A DNA stretch of 33,442 bases from Zoogloea ramigera (GTDB lineage Bacteria > Pseudomonadota > Gammaproteobacteria > Burkholderiales > Rhodocyclaceae): positions 1-33,442 of the forward strand of contig NZ_BJNV01000057.1 in the NCBI RefSeq assembly GCF_006539865.1, written 5' to 3'. Position numbers and translations under genes: made by a program. The notes beneath the pieces are model-generated. The model was not told where the DNA came from and made no database searches. It worked only from the letters and a program-made list of their open reading frames with translations. Positions within the stretch are counted from its first letter, which is position 1. Every line of letters begins with the position of its first letter. Below are positions 1-8,676 of the stretch, piece after piece.

Positions 1-99
1 CGACGCCATCGCATGCAATCACTGCCGCGTTCAACCCGAGCGAAGTTACCCCAGACCACGACGCGTCAAGCCGCATCAGCATTTGGCATATAAGGGAGC

Positions 100-1095
100 T
101 TAAGTTGGGAGCATTGGCCCTGGGGGGACCGCATTTCCCACCATCCTGCCAACGCTCGAAAAGAAAACCTTGTCTCCAGGTCTCGAGAATCGATAGTCGT
201 CAGGAAATGACTGAAGGATAGCAGCTTCTCGCAAGGATATGGCTCTGTCCTGCTCCGGATGCCCAAAACGGCCAGTACCGAAGTTGAAGCACTGCGTCGT
301 CATCGTCGGCGCGGGCCGGTCCCAGGTCATGCGGGCATAGACGCTGCGGAACGATGCCCCCGTCGCAGCGCGGTGGCAGGGGGCGCGCAGCTCCTGCGGC
401 CAATCCTCCCACGTGCCGCCGGGCTTCGATGCACGGATACGCTCCAGGTTGATGGGGGTCAGGCTGCGCGCCTTGTGCAATCGATCGTTCCTGTCGGTCT
501 CTCCGGCGGCCAACGGGGGAAGGTGCTGGATGGCATCACGGACAGTTCGATACTCGCCCTCGGCCGGCTTGCGGAGTTTGATGGGGCCCATGCGCGATGC
601 CACCAGCACGAAGCGGCGGCGCTCCTGCGGGATGCCGTAGTCGGCGCACCGCACGCGCTTGGCGTCCACCTCGTATTCGAGCTCACGGAGGGTTTCGAGG
701 AACTGCCGATACGGCGCGTGGTTGGTCACACGTGGCACGTTTTCCATCGTCACCAGCTCGGGCTTCAGTTCGCGGACCAGCCTGGCGAACTCGCCCAGGA
801 GCCCCCACTTGGCTTCGTCCTTCTCGTCACGGGTGTTCGCCAGGGTCGAGAACGGCTGACAGGGGGCGCAGCCGGCCAACAGCCGGATCGCGCCGGGCGA
901 GTACCACTTGGCGATCTCCTCGCCGGTCACCTCGCTGACGCTCTTCAGTTGGAAGCTGGCTTTGTTGTTCTCTTCGTACGGGTATGTGCACGCCGGGTCG
1001 ATGTCGTACCCAGCCAGGACGGCTATCCCCGCCTGACGTAGCCCGCACGTCAGCCCCCCGACACCACAGAACAGATCTACAGCTTCAATCTTCAT
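100..1095 (-). CDS. DNA (cytosine-5-)-methyltransferase
   Basis: Transfers a methyl group from S-adenosylmethionine to C5 of cytosine in a specific DNA site. In about 331 residues the C5-MTase motifs appear in order: motif I VDLFCGVGGLTCGL (residues 6-19), motif IV GCAPCQPFS with catalytic Cys79, motif VI ENV (118-120), motif VIII QERRR (157-161), a target-recognition region of about 100 residues, then motif X VGNAVPP. The start at 1095 is chosen because motif I follows at once and GGGAGA lies about 8 nt upstream; the longer upstream reading frame has no homology-like content. Only six residues follow motif X, where relatives such as M.HhaI carry about twenty, so the C-terminal helix seems lost. 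No restriction enzyme or vsr-like gene is visible; a partner could lie left of the window. Family certain, target site unknown. Confidence 0.93.
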   Translation of the reverse strand: MKIEAVDLFCGVGGLTCGLRQAGIAVLAGYDIDPACTYPYEENNKASFQLKSVSEVTGEEIAKWYSPGAIRLLAGCAPCQPFSTLANTRDEKDEAKWGLLGEFARLVRELKPELVTMENVPRVTNHAPYRQFLETLRELEYEVDAKRVRCADYGIPQERRRFVLVASRMGPIKLRKPAEGEYRTVRDAIQHLPPLAAGETDRNDRLHKARSLTPINLERIRASKPGGTWEDWPQELRAPCHRAATGASFRSVYARMTWDRPAPTMTTQCFNFGTGRFGHPEQDRAISLREAAILQSFPDDYRFSRPGDKVFFSSVGRMVGNAVPPGPMLPT

Positions 1096-1698
1096 GCAAA
1101 AATCTCCCGGTTGGATTGTACCCGCGGTGAAGCCGTTGGTCAGTGCGGACGTCTGCACACCCACCGCAACACTTTCAAGTACGCCGACCGATCCACAGCC
1201 ATGCCCGCTCACCGGGCACGACCGGATCATTGCACAAATTAGCCTTATATGGATTAAATTTATTAGCCACATACAGCTGCGCGCTCTCCATCCCCACCGT
1301 ATTAGCCCCCCTGCCGAACGGTTCGGGGCCTGGGCGAAGGCATCGGCGAGCCGGGTTTTGGTTGTCGTCGCCGTTGATGCAGATCAGCGTCACGCTGCTG
1401 GTGGCGGCCATCCGCGCCGGCCGCGGGAAGCGCTGCAGGCTCGTTCCGAAGGGCGCACCGGCGACATCGGACTGAGGTGGTAGTTCGAGAGGGAGTTGCG
1501 GCACGGCAGCAGGAGCATCCTCTGACGCATTCCGGTCTCGATCGATATCAGATTTTCTGCAGGCATGGGGCGGCAGGGTTGGCGGTTTGCTGGCGTTTCT
1601 CGGCAGCTTTCGGGGCGCCATCATACAATCGCGTGCCCGGACGGGTGTTTGCCCCGCTGCACGACCGGGCTGCTTCCCCATCGCCGCCAAGCTCCGCC
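1096..1698. other. Intergenic region without a convincing gene
   Basis: About 600 nt between divergently oriented genes. Several overlapping reading frames are open here on both strands (for example 1175-1690 minus), but none has a recognisable motif, a good ribosome-binding site or a consistent codon pattern. An AT-rich patch at about 1228-1272 stands out from the GC-rich surroundings and probably holds the methyltransferase promoter. A TACAAT hexamer at 1624-1629 could be the -10 box of the downstream pseudouridine synthase. Confidence 0.5.
1624..1629 (+). promoter_or_regulatory. Candidate -10 box (TACAAT) for the pseudouridine synthase gene
   Basis: TACAAT lies about 70 nt upstream of the chosen ATG. 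No good -35 hexamer is seen at 16-18 nt. The same TACAAT hexamer precedes mutL in this window, which supports it slightly. Confidence 0.35.
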
Positions 1699-2343
1699 AT
1701 GCCCCACCTCACCCCCGCAATCCTCCACGTCGACGACGCGCTGATCGTCACCGTCAAGCCGGCCGGCCTGCTGTCGATGCCGGCCCGGGGCGAGGAACGC
1801 CAGGACAGCCTCGAGAACCGCATCCAGGCGCTTTACGCCGACGCCCGCCTGGTGCACCGGCTCGACATGGCCACCTCCGGGCTGGTGCTGTTTGCCCGCG
1901 GCCCCGAGATGCTGCGGCGGCTCAACCTGGCCTTCGAGCAGCGCGTCATCGGCAAGCAGTACTGCGCACTGGTGCACGGCCACCTGGCCACCGACAGCGG
2001 CGAGATCGCCCTACCCCTCGCCGCCGACCCGCACAACAACCCGCGTCAGCGGGTGGACCTGGCGGCCGGCCGCCGCGCCCTCACCCGCTGGCGAGTGCTC
2101 TCACGCAGCGGCGAGGGCGAAGCGGCGGTCACCCGGCTCGAACTGAAGCCCGTCACCGGGCGCACCCATCAGCTGCGGGTGCACCTGATGTCGATCGGCC
2201 ACCCCATCGTCGGCGACCCGCTGTACGCGCCGCCCGACAGCGCGGCACGCCACCCGCGCATGTACCTCCACGCCGCCCGCCTGGCGCTGATCCACCCGCA
2301 GACGCGGGTGCCGGCGTGCTTCGAGAGCGCGGTGCCGTTCTGA
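1699..2343 (+). CDS. rluA: RluA-family RNA pseudouridine synthase
   Basis: Isomerises specific uridines to pseudouridine in structured RNA; E. coli RluA acts on 23S rRNA U746 and tRNA U32. The 214-residue product carries the family signature RLVHRLDMATSGLVLFA (about 49-65) with the catalytic Asp in HRLD, then KQYCALVHG and the late motif KPVTGRTHQLRVHL. No N-terminal S4 RNA-binding domain is present and the length matches RluA (about 219 residues) rather than the longer RluC/RluD. The ATG at 1699 is chosen because the family-like sequence starts there; the frame stays open further upstream but with no similarity. No strong Shine-Dalgarno sequence is visible. Its 3' end faces the phosphodiesterase gene. 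The exact RNA target is inferred from length and architecture only. Confidence 0.88.
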   Translation: MPHLTPAILHVDDALIVTVKPAGLLSMPARGEERQDSLENRIQALYADARLVHRLDMATSGLVLFARGPEMLRRLNLAFEQRVIGKQYCALVHGHLATDSGEIALPLAADPHNNPRQRVDLAAGRRALTRWRVLSRSGEGEAAVTRLELKPVTGRTHQLRVHLMSIGHPIVGDPLYAPPDSAARHPRMYLHAARLALIHPQTRVPACFESAVPF

Positions 2344-2364
2344 GCCGCCCAGGCCCGGGCGCCG

Positions 2365-2420
2365 CCCCGCCCCCCGTGGGGGCAAGCCAAACCTGGGGCA
2401 GACCTGCGTTTCCTGGAGAG
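2365..2420 (+). repeat. Dispersed intergenic repeat, copy A, with hairpin core
   Basis: This stretch matches, at roughly four positions in five by eye, the minus strand of 14088-14143 (copy B). It contains a GC-only hairpin, 6-bp arms 2369-2374 and 2378-2383 around a 3-nt loop, and ends with the shared block GTTTCCT.GAGAG. It lies between two convergent genes and may also end transcription from both sides. Confidence 0.6.
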
Positions 2421-2422
2421 GA

Positions 2423-3568
2423 TCAGCGCAGGCCCGCGCGAGCGGCGACGCCGGTGGCGGTGAAGTCGGTGAACACCCCGTCGATACCCAGGCTCATGTA
2501 GTACTGCATCTCAGCCTGCGGGTCCTTGAAGCCGTAGCCGCTGGCGTCGTCGCGGAAAGTCCAGGTGTGCACCAGCAGCCCCTTCCGGTGGGCCATCTCG
2601 ATGACGCCGGTGCTGCCGTCCACGCGGCGGTCGTTGATCGTGAGGGTGGCGTCGCCGGTGCGTTCGACGCCGTCATTGACGGTCTTCACGAGGTAGGGCT
2701 TCCAGGGGCCGACGGCGTCGGCGTAGGTCTTGATGAAATCCAGCCCGGACGAGGTGAGCAGGTCGGCAAAGCTGCGGCTGTCGTTGCTCACCACGAAGTC
2801 GTAGGGCTTGTGATAGGGCGCCACCAGCGACATGCTGCCGTCGTCCTTCACGTCGTCGGCGTCGATCAGCTGCACCAGCCTGATGTTGGTCTGCGTGTTG
2901 AGATACTGCAGGTTGGACACCTCGAAGGACTGGATGAACACCGGCACGCTCGCCACGTTGCCGTAAGCGGCGTGGAGCGTGGCGACCAGCTTGTCCTCGA
3001 ACACCCTGGCCCCAAAACCCACCGTGGTGGCATGGTAGGTGGAGTGCTTGATCTCCGGGTAGATGCCCACGCTCTTGCCGCGCTTGGTGCCTTCGGCCTT
3101 GGCGAGGGCGATGACTTCGTCGAGGGTCGGGATCTCGTAGAGGCCGTTGTAGGCCTGGGGGCGGTTCGCCCGGGGCTGCACGGCGCGCAGGGTCTTGATC
3201 TCGGCCAGCGTGAAGTCGCTGGCGAAGTAGGCGGTGGTGGGCACGCCATCCACGTCGCGGGTGCGCATCCGCGAGGCCGGGAACTTGCTCGCCACATCGG
3301 TCGTGCCGTCGAGCATGGGCTCGTGGCGGTCGATCATCACGCCGTCCTGGGTCAGCACGAGGTCGGGCTCGATGAAGTCGGCGCCCTGCTCGATGGCCGC
3401 CTTGTAGGCTTTGAGGGTGTGCTCCGGCAGGATGCCCGAGGCGCCGCGGTGGGCGATCACCAGCGGCTCGGCGCCGGTCAGCGTCTTGAAGCGGGGGCTG
3501 TCGTCGCTGCCTCCGCAGGCCTGCAGGAAGGCGGCGGACAGCACGAGGGCGAGGGTCTTGATCTTCAT
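2423..3568 (-). CDS. glpQ: Glycerophosphodiester phosphodiesterase, lipoprotein
   Basis: Hydrolyses glycerophosphodiesters to glycerol-3-phosphate and an alcohol, probably in the periplasm. From the ATG at 3568 the 381-residue product opens with a lipoprotein signal, MKIKTLALVLSAAF then lipobox LQAC with Cys18, so it is likely membrane-anchored. The GDPD motif HRGASGILPEHT starts at His40, followed by EPDLVLTQDG and the second active-site His in DRHEP. A further upstream start (3622) would bury the signal sequence, so it was rejected. The length fits the GlpQ type of periplasmic enzymes rather than the short cytosolic UgpQ type. It stands alone, convergent with the pseudouridine synthase gene. 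GlpQ is given as the nearest family name; no glpT transporter is nearby. Confidence 0.88.
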   Translation of the reverse strand: MKIKTLALVLSAAFLQACGGSDDSPRFKTLTGAEPLVIAHRGASGILPEHTLKAYKAAIEQGADFIEPDLVLTQDGVMIDRHEPMLDGTTDVASKFPASRMRTRDVDGVPTTAYFASDFTLAEIKTLRAVQPRANRPQAYNGLYEIPTLDEVIALAKAEGTKRGKSVGIYPEIKHSTYHATTVGFGARVFEDKLVATLHAAYGNVASVPVFIQSFEVSNLQYLNTQTNIRLVQLIDADDVKDDGSMSLVAPYHKPYDFVVSNDSRSFADLLTSSGLDFIKTYADAVGPWKPYLVKTVNDGVERTGDATLTINDRRVDGSTGVIEMAHRKGLLVHTWTFRDDASGYGFKDPQAEMQYYMSLGIDGVFTDFTATGVAARAGLR

Positions 3569-3653
3569 GGCCAGGGTTCCGTAAGTGGGGAATGATGCAA
3601 GGCGCCAGGGGCGGCGCTGCAATCTATCCCCCGCCGATTACGGAAGCATGAAC

Positions 3654-3668
3654 GGGCCGCAGCGGCCC
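3654..3668 (-). terminator. Hairpin directly after the putA stop codon
   Basis: GGGCCGC and GCGGCCC (3654-3660, 3662-3668) form a compact inverted repeat touching the putA stop codon at 3669-3671. There is no clear U-tract, so intrinsic termination is possible but not certain. Confidence 0.45.
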
Positions 3669-6600
3669 CTAGCCGGTGAGCGTCATCAGCGACGTGTTGC
3701 CCCCCGCCGCGGTGGTGTTCACCGTCATCACCCGCTCAACGCACAGGCGATGCAGCGGATAGCGCTCAGTGAGCGGATCGGCGCCGATCACCGGCTGCAG
3801 GGCCCCGCCCGCCGCCGCGGCCTCGCGCCGGATGGCAGCGAGCCGCCCGTCGTCACCCGCGGCCAGCACCGCCGCCACGGCGCGGGTTTCGCCCGGCGCC
3901 AGGCGCTGCACGCGCCCCGCCACCTCCGCCGGCAGCCCCACGGGAAGCCGGACGCCGGCATCGAGCACCGGCGTGTTGCCGCAGGCCAGCGCAGCGGCCA
4001 GCTGCTCCAGCAGGGCCGCCTCGTCGCCCGCCCGGCACAGCACTTCGCCGCGGGGCGCAAAAGACAGCCGGTTCGTCTCGCCGGTGGGCCCGGGGAGCCG
4101 GGCTTCCCAGCCGAGCAGGGTTGCCGCCCGGTAAGCCCGGCACGCCTCGGCGAGCGCCTCCCGGCCCGGGGCCGCGGCCCAGGCTTCGAGCGCATCGAAG
4201 GCTGCCGGCAACACGTCGCCCCCGGGCCGGCGCACTAGCCCCAGGCGCTCGGGTGGCGGGTTGGTCAGGCCGAGCAGATGCACCAGATACAACGGGCCGC
4301 CGGCCTTGGGCCCGGTGCCCGACAGGCCCTCGCCGCCAAAGGGCTGCACACCCACCACCGCGCCCACCATGTTGCGGTTCACATACATATTGCCCGCGCG
4401 GATACGCCGGCTCACCGCCTCGATGCACTCGTCGATGCGGCTGTGCATGCCGAAGGTGAGCCCGTAGCCGGTGGCGTTGATGGCCTCCACCAGCGCGTCC
4501 AGCCCGGTGGCGGCGTAGCGCAGCACATGCACGACAGGGCCGAAGACTTCCCCCTGGAGCACCGCCAGGCTGTCGATCTCGATCAGCGTCGGCGGCACGA
4601 AGCAGCCCACCTCAGCCTCGCCCGGCAGCGCGCACTGGACCACCCGATAGCCGGCCGCGCGCATCTGCTCGATGTGGGCCAGCAGCCCGGCGCGGGCGGC
4701 CTCGTCTATCACCGGGCCCACATCGGTGGCGAGATGGGCCGGGTTGCCGATGGCGAGCTCGCCCATCGCCGCCTCAAGCATGCCCAGCACCCGCCCGGCG
4801 ATGTCGTCCTGCAGGCACAGCACGCGCAGCGCCGAGCAGCGCTGGCCGGCGCTGTCGAAGCCGGAGGCGATGACGTCCTGCACCACCTGCTCGGCCAGCG
4901 CCGACGAGTCGACGATCATCGCGTTCTGGCCGCCGGTCTCGGCGATCAGGCGCGGCTGCGGCCGGCCAGCCGGGCGGGTGGCCAGGCTGCGGTGGATGTG
5001 GCGGGCGACCTCGGTGGAGCCGGTGAAGATCACCCCGCATACCCGCGGGTCGGCCACCAGCGCCGCGCCCACCGTCTCGCCGGCGCCGGGCAGTAGCTGC
5101 AGCACCGCCGGCGGCACACCCGCCGCGTGGAACAGGCGCAGCGCCCGGGCGGCGATCAGCGGCGTCTGCTCGGCGGGCTTGGCCAGCACCGGGCTGCCGG
5201 CCGCCAGCGCCGCGGCCACCTCGCCGACGAAGATCGCCAGCGGGAAGTTCCACGGGCTGATGCAGGCCACCGGCCCCGGCGGCGCGGGCGGCGGCGGCAG
5301 GCTCTCGGCACTGGCCGCGTAATAGCGGCAGAAATCCACCGCCTCGCGGACCTCGGCCACCGCGTTGGGCCAGGTCTTGCCGGCCTCGCGGATGCACAGG
5401 CTGATGAGCTCGGGCGTGGCCGCCTCCAGCGCGTCGGCCGCGTTGCGCAGCAGCCCGGCGCGCTCGGCTGCCGGCCGGGCGGCCCAGGCGTCGGCCGCAT
5501 CGAGCGCCGCGCTGACGGCCCGGTCGATGTCGGCGGGCGAGGCGCACACCACCCGCCCGACCCGGTCGCGCCGGGCGGCCGGGTTGCGGACGTCGAAACA
5601 CGGGCCGATGTCGGCGGCCCCCGTCGCCAGCAGCGGGCCGGCCTGCCATTCGACCCGGGCGAGGCGCTGGAGCTCTTTAGACAGCCAGGCCAGCGTGGGC
5701 GCGTCGGCGAGATCCAGCCCCGCCGAGTTGGCCCGCCCGGCGCCGTACAGCGCGCGCGGCAGCGGGATCGCCGGGTGGGGCTGGCCGCCGGCCTGCAGCA
5801 CCAGCTCCAGCGGTTCGGCCAGCAGGTCGCGCTCCGCCACCGTCTCGTCGACGATGCGGTTCACAAATGAGCTGTTGGCGCCGTTCTCCAGCAGACGCCG
5901 CACCAGGTAGGGCAGCAGTGTCTCGTGGCGGCCCACCGGGGCGTAGATGCGGCAACGCCGGCCGCCCTCGCCCGGGGCCACCACGTTGTCGTAGAGCGGC
6001 TCGCCCATGCCGTGCAGGCACTGGAACTCATAATTGGCCACGCCCCGCTCGGCCGCCATCTGCTCGACGCTGGCGAGGGTCTGGGCGTTGTGGGTGGCGA
6101 ACTGGGGGTAGATCACGTCGGCGGCGGCCAGCAGGCGGGCGGCGCAGGCCAGGTAGCAGAGGTCGGTGTGCGGCTTGCGGGTGAACACCGGGTAGCCGGC
6201 CTGGCCGTCCACCTGGGCGCGCTTGATCTCGCTGTCCCAGTAGGCGCCCTTCACCAGCCGCACCATGAGGCGGCGGCCGGCCAGGCGGGCCAGCTGCGCC
6301 AGGTAGTCGATGACCCACGGGGCGCGCTTCTGGTAGGCCTGCACCACCACGCCCAGGCCGTCCCAGCCGGCCAGCGCGGGCTCGGCGGCGAGCCGCTCGA
6401 CGAGATCGAGGGAGAGTTCCAGCCGCTCGGCCTCTTCGGCGTCGATGTTGAAGCCGATCCGGTAGTCGCAGGCCAGCCGGGCCAGGGCCAGCAGACGCGG
6501 GTAGAGCTCGGCCAGCACCCGCTCCCGCTGGGCCCGGCTGTAACGCGGGTGAAGCGCCGACAGCTTCACCGAGATGCCCGGCCCGGCCACCACGCCAGCG

Positions 6601-7307
6601 CTGCCCGAACAGCCGATGGCGTGGATCGCGCTTTGATACGACCCGAAGTAGCGGATGGCGTCGGCCGTGGTCAGCGCCGCCTCGCCCAGCATGTCGAAGG
6701 AGTGGGTGTAGCCCCTGGCGATGTTGGCCTCGCTGCGTTCCAGCGCCTCGGCGATGGTCTCGCCCATCACGAACTGCTGGCCCAGCAGGCCCATCGCAAA
6801 CTCCACCCCGCGGCGGATCAGCGGCTCGCCACCGCGGGTGAGCAGCCGGCTGAGGGTATGGCCCAGCGAAGTCTCCGGGTGGGTGCTCACCAGGGCGCCG
6901 GTGATCATCAGCCCCCAGGTGGCGGCATTCACGAACAAAGAATCGCTGTGGCCGGGGTGGCCGCACCAGTCGCCCCGGGCCAGCTTGTCGCGGATCAGGC
7001 GGTCGACGGTGGCGCGGTCGGGGATGCGCAGCAGGGCCTCGGCAAGGCACATCAGGGCGACGCCCTCCTGGCTCGACAGGGAGAACTCGTGCATCAGCTT
7101 GTCCACACCGCTGGCGCCCCGGCGCCGGGCTCGCACGGATTGCACCAGCAAGCGGGCGCGGGCTTCGACGGCGGCCGGATCGGGCCGCAGCATCTGGAAC
7201 TCGCTCACCAGGGTCGCGACGACCTGGGCTTCGTCCGCCCGGCAGTGGCGGGAGATGGCCTGCCGGTGGTCGTGCAGGGCGGCCTCGAGGGCGGTGCGGG
7301 CTGTCAT
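3669..7307 (-). CDS. putA: Bifunctional proline dehydrogenase / L-glutamate-gamma-semialdehyde dehydrogenase PutA
   Basis: Oxidises proline to glutamate in two steps: FAD-dependent proline dehydrogenase, then NAD-dependent dehydrogenation of the semialdehyde, with the intermediate channelled inside the protein. The 1212 residues show a helical front domain, the PRODH barrel (about 130-430, with LVKGAYWDSEIKRAQ near 350 and YEFQCLHGMGEPLY), the aldehyde dehydrogenase domain (about 520-1000; ETGGQNAM near 789 and catalytic Cys in SAGQRCSAL near 822) and a C-terminal domain ending in VNTTAAGGNTSLMTLTG, the conserved tail motif that caps the tunnel. No N-terminal ribbon-helix-helix is present, so unlike E. 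coli PutA (about 1320 residues) it should not repress its own gene; this is the 'type B' layout. GGAGG sits 8 nt before the start. Confidence 0.97.
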   Translation of the reverse strand: MTARTALEAALHDHRQAISRHCRADEAQVVATLVSEFQMLRPDPAAVEARARLLVQSVRARRRGASGVDKLMHEFSLSSQEGVALMCLAEALLRIPDRATVDRLIRDKLARGDWCGHPGHSDSLFVNAATWGLMITGALVSTHPETSLGHTLSRLLTRGGEPLIRRGVEFAMGLLGQQFVMGETIAEALERSEANIARGYTHSFDMLGEAALTTADAIRYFGSYQSAIHAIGCSGSAGVVAGPGISVKLSALHPRYSRAQRERVLAELYPRLLALARLACDYRIGFNIDAEEAERLELSLDLVERLAAEPALAGWDGLGVVVQAYQKRAPWVIDYLAQLARLAGRRLMVRLVKGAYWDSEIKRAQVDGQAGYPVFTRKPHTDLCYLACAARLLAAADVIYPQFATHNAQTLASVEQMAAERGVANYEFQCLHGMGEPLYDNVVAPGEGGRRCRIYAPVGRHETLLPYLVRRLLENGANSSFVNRIVDETVAERDLLAEPLELVLQAGGQPHPAIPLPRALYGAGRANSAGLDLADAPTLAWLSKELQRLARVEWQAGPLLATGAADIGPCFDVRNPAARRDRVGRVVCASPADIDRAVSAALDAADAWAARPAAERAGLLRNAADALEAATPELISLCIREAGKTWPNAVAEVREAVDFCRYYAASAESLPPPPAPPGPVACISPWNFPLAIFVGEVAAALAAGSPVLAKPAEQTPLIAARALRLFHAAGVPPAVLQLLPGAGETVGAALVADPRVCGVIFTGSTEVARHIHRSLATRPAGRPQPRLIAETGGQNAMIVDSSALAEQVVQDVIASGFDSAGQRCSALRVLCLQDDIAGRVLGMLEAAMGELAIGNPAHLATDVGPVIDEAARAGLLAHIEQMRAAGYRVVQCALPGEAEVGCFVPPTLIEIDSLAVLQGEVFGPVVHVLRYAATGLDALVEAINATGYGLTFGMHSRIDECIEAVSRRIRAGNMYVNRNMVGAVVGVQPFGGEGLSGTGPKAGGPLYLVHLLGLTNPPPERLGLVRRPGGDVLPAAFDALEAWAAAPGREALAEACRAYRAATLLGWEARLPGPTGETNRLSFAPRGEVLCRAGDEAALLEQLAAALACGNTPVLDAGVRLPVGLPAEVAGRVQRLAPGETRAVAAVLAAGDDGRLAAIRREAAAAGGALQPVIGADPLTERYPLHRLCVERVMTVNTTAAGGNTSLMTLTG

Positions 7308-7320
7308 GGAGGACGCCTCC
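7308..7320 (-). promoter_or_regulatory. Shine-Dalgarno sequence of putA inside a small inverted repeat
   Basis: On the minus strand the leader reads GGAGG CGT CCTCC immediately before the putA ATG. The Shine-Dalgarno GGAGG can pair fully with CCTCC, so a 5-bp hairpin could mask the ribosome-binding site. Confidence 0.5.
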
Positions 7321-7727
7321 GTGAAATGCGGTTGTGATGCACATTTTGAGAGACAAGCGGCGCTGGCCGGGGTTCAAGGATGCGACACCCATCGCCACCA
7401 CCAAGGCCGCCACCGAGGCCGCCACCGGCGCCAGGCCGTGCGGAATCACCCCTGTGCGAGCAGGCGCGGCCACGGCCCTCGCCCCGGTTTCGGAGCCGCG
7501 CCCCGACAGGCGCGACATGGTGCCGCACCCGGCCCATGGGGCTGCGGCCCGGGGGCGCGGCAGTTCATACTTGTTTTCAACATTTAATACTTCCCCATGC
7601 TGAAATCGTGGGCTTTAACATTGCGCTCCGCAGGGCAGATCTTTTTTCGGCTCCGGCGCCACGGCCAGCGCATCGCGCGCTCGCCTCCCGCGACACCAGC
7701 ATCCTCGTACCGCTTCACCTATCGAAC
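7321..7727. other. Divergent intergenic region between putA and the response regulator
   Basis: About 400 nt that must hold promoters for both divergent genes. The most AT-rich part is about 7565-7650. The frame of the response regulator stays open through the region, but the sequence there does not look like protein. I see no convincing promoter hexamers or operator palindrome. Confidence 0.4.
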
Positions 7728-8501
7728 ATGCCATCGACTCATCCCGGTGTGCTGAACGGAGCCCGCATTCTCGTCGTGGACGATGTGGACTCCGATCGCT
7801 ACCTGCTCACTCACTACCTGCAGCGCCAGGGCTGCCGTGTCTATGTCGGCGTGGATGGCCAGGACGCCTTCCAGAAGGCTGTCGCCGTGCAGCCCGACAT
7901 CATCCTGATGGACGTGCGCATGCCCGGCTGTGACGGGCTCACCGCGTGCCGGCTGCTTGGCGACGACGCCCGCACCCGCGACATCCCGGTGATCTTCCTG
8001 ACCGCCGCCGCCAGCCCCGAGGAGCGGGTCGAGGGCCTGCGCGCCGGGGCCGTGGATTACATCATCAAGCCCTTCGACTTCGAAGAGGTGCGCCTGCGCC
8101 TGGTGATCCACCTGAAAACCCTGCGCCCGCCCGAGCCCACCGCCGACCTCGCCCAGCAACAATCCCGGCTCGACCGCAACCTGTTCGAATCCGCCCGCAA
8201 GCAGCTGATGTCCCGCCTCGACAGCCCGCCCGATCTGGCCCAGCTCGCCCAGAGCACCGGCACCAGCCAGCGCCGGCTGTCGGAGGCCTTCAAGAAGTGC
8301 GTCGGCGTCACGATCTTCGAGTTCCTGCGCGAGGAGCGGATGAAAGAGGCCCGGCACCTGCTGGCCAGCACCTCCCTCGACATCCAGGCGATCGCCCTCG
8401 AGGTCGGCTTCACCAGCGGCGCCAACTTCGCCACCGCCTTCCGCGAACGCTTCGGCATGTCGCCCAGCGCCTTCCGCCGCGACCGCCCGGGGCAGGAATA
8501 A
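7728..8501 (+). CDS. Response regulator with receiver domain and AraC-type DNA-binding domain
   Basis: A cytoplasmic transcription regulator of two-component type. Residues about 12-130 form a receiver domain with the acidic pair in ILVVDDVDSD (about 14-23), phospho-acceptor Asp62 in ILMDVRMPG, the conserved Thr in FLTA and Lys114 in YIIKPFDF. Residues about 150-257 form an AraC/XylS double helix-turn-helix, including IFEFLREERMKEARHLL and DIQAIALEVGFTSGANFATA. This pairing is less common than OmpR- or NarL-type output domains. The ATG at 7728 is chosen because the receiver begins shortly after it; the frame is open further upstream without domain content. There is no clear Shine-Dalgarno sequence. 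No histidine kinase is encoded nearby. Divergent from putA, it might control putA, but that is only positional inference. Confidence 0.88.
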   Translation: MPSTHPGVLNGARILVVDDVDSDRYLLTHYLQRQGCRVYVGVDGQDAFQKAVAVQPDIILMDVRMPGCDGLTACRLLGDDARTRDIPVIFLTAAASPEERVEGLRAGAVDYIIKPFDFEEVRLRLVIHLKTLRPPEPTADLAQQQSRLDRNLFESARKQLMSRLDSPPDLAQLAQSTGTSQRRLSEAFKKCVGVTIFEFLREERMKEARHLLASTSLDIQAIALEVGFTSGANFATAFRERFGMSPSAFRRDRPGQE

Positions 8502-8538
8502 GGGCTGGCAGCAGGGGCTTGCGTCAGGCCCGTCCTCC

Positions 8539-8564
8539 GGCTGCCCTTGCCGCTGGCGGCAGCC
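8539..8564 (+). terminator. Stem-loop downstream of the response regulator
   Basis: GGCTGCC (8539-8545) and GGCAGCC (8558-8564) pair around a 12-nt loop that itself holds GCC/GGC. It lies about 40 nt after the stop codon. No U-tract follows, so termination is tentative. Confidence 0.35.
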
Positions 8565-8590
8565 TCGCCGCAGGGCAAATCCCGCCCATC

Positions 8591-8619
8591 TTGGGGATTG
8601 ATTAAAAAACCCTTATATT
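8591..8619 (+). promoter_or_regulatory. Sigma-70-type promoter of the cytochrome c4 gene
   Basis: TTGGGG (8591-8596) and TATATT (8614-8619) are separated by exactly 17 nt in an AT-rich island. A start near 8626 would give a leader of about 85 nt containing the hairpin at 8647-8676. Confidence 0.6.
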
Positions 8620-8646
8620 CTTATGGAGATCAAGAGATCGCCGGGA

Positions 8647-8676
8647 CTTGCCTGCCCGCCCTGCCGGGCAGGCAAG
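8647..8676 (+). promoter_or_regulatory. Perfect 11-bp hairpin in the cytochrome c4 leader
   Basis: Arms CTTGCCTGCCC (8647-8657) and GGGCAGGCAAG (8666-8676) pair perfectly around an 8-nt loop, between the predicted promoter and the ribosome-binding site at 8701-8706. It could stabilise the mRNA or attenuate transcription. Confidence 0.6.

Noticed and set aside
1175-1690. 171-codon minus-strand ORF upstream of the pseudouridine synthase gene
   Set aside because: No motif, unusual composition, no good ribosome site; overlapping frames on the other strand are equally open.
8598-8611. FNR/ANR site suggested by TTGAT before cytochrome c4
   Set aside because: Only one half-site; the expected ATCAA at 4 nt is missing.
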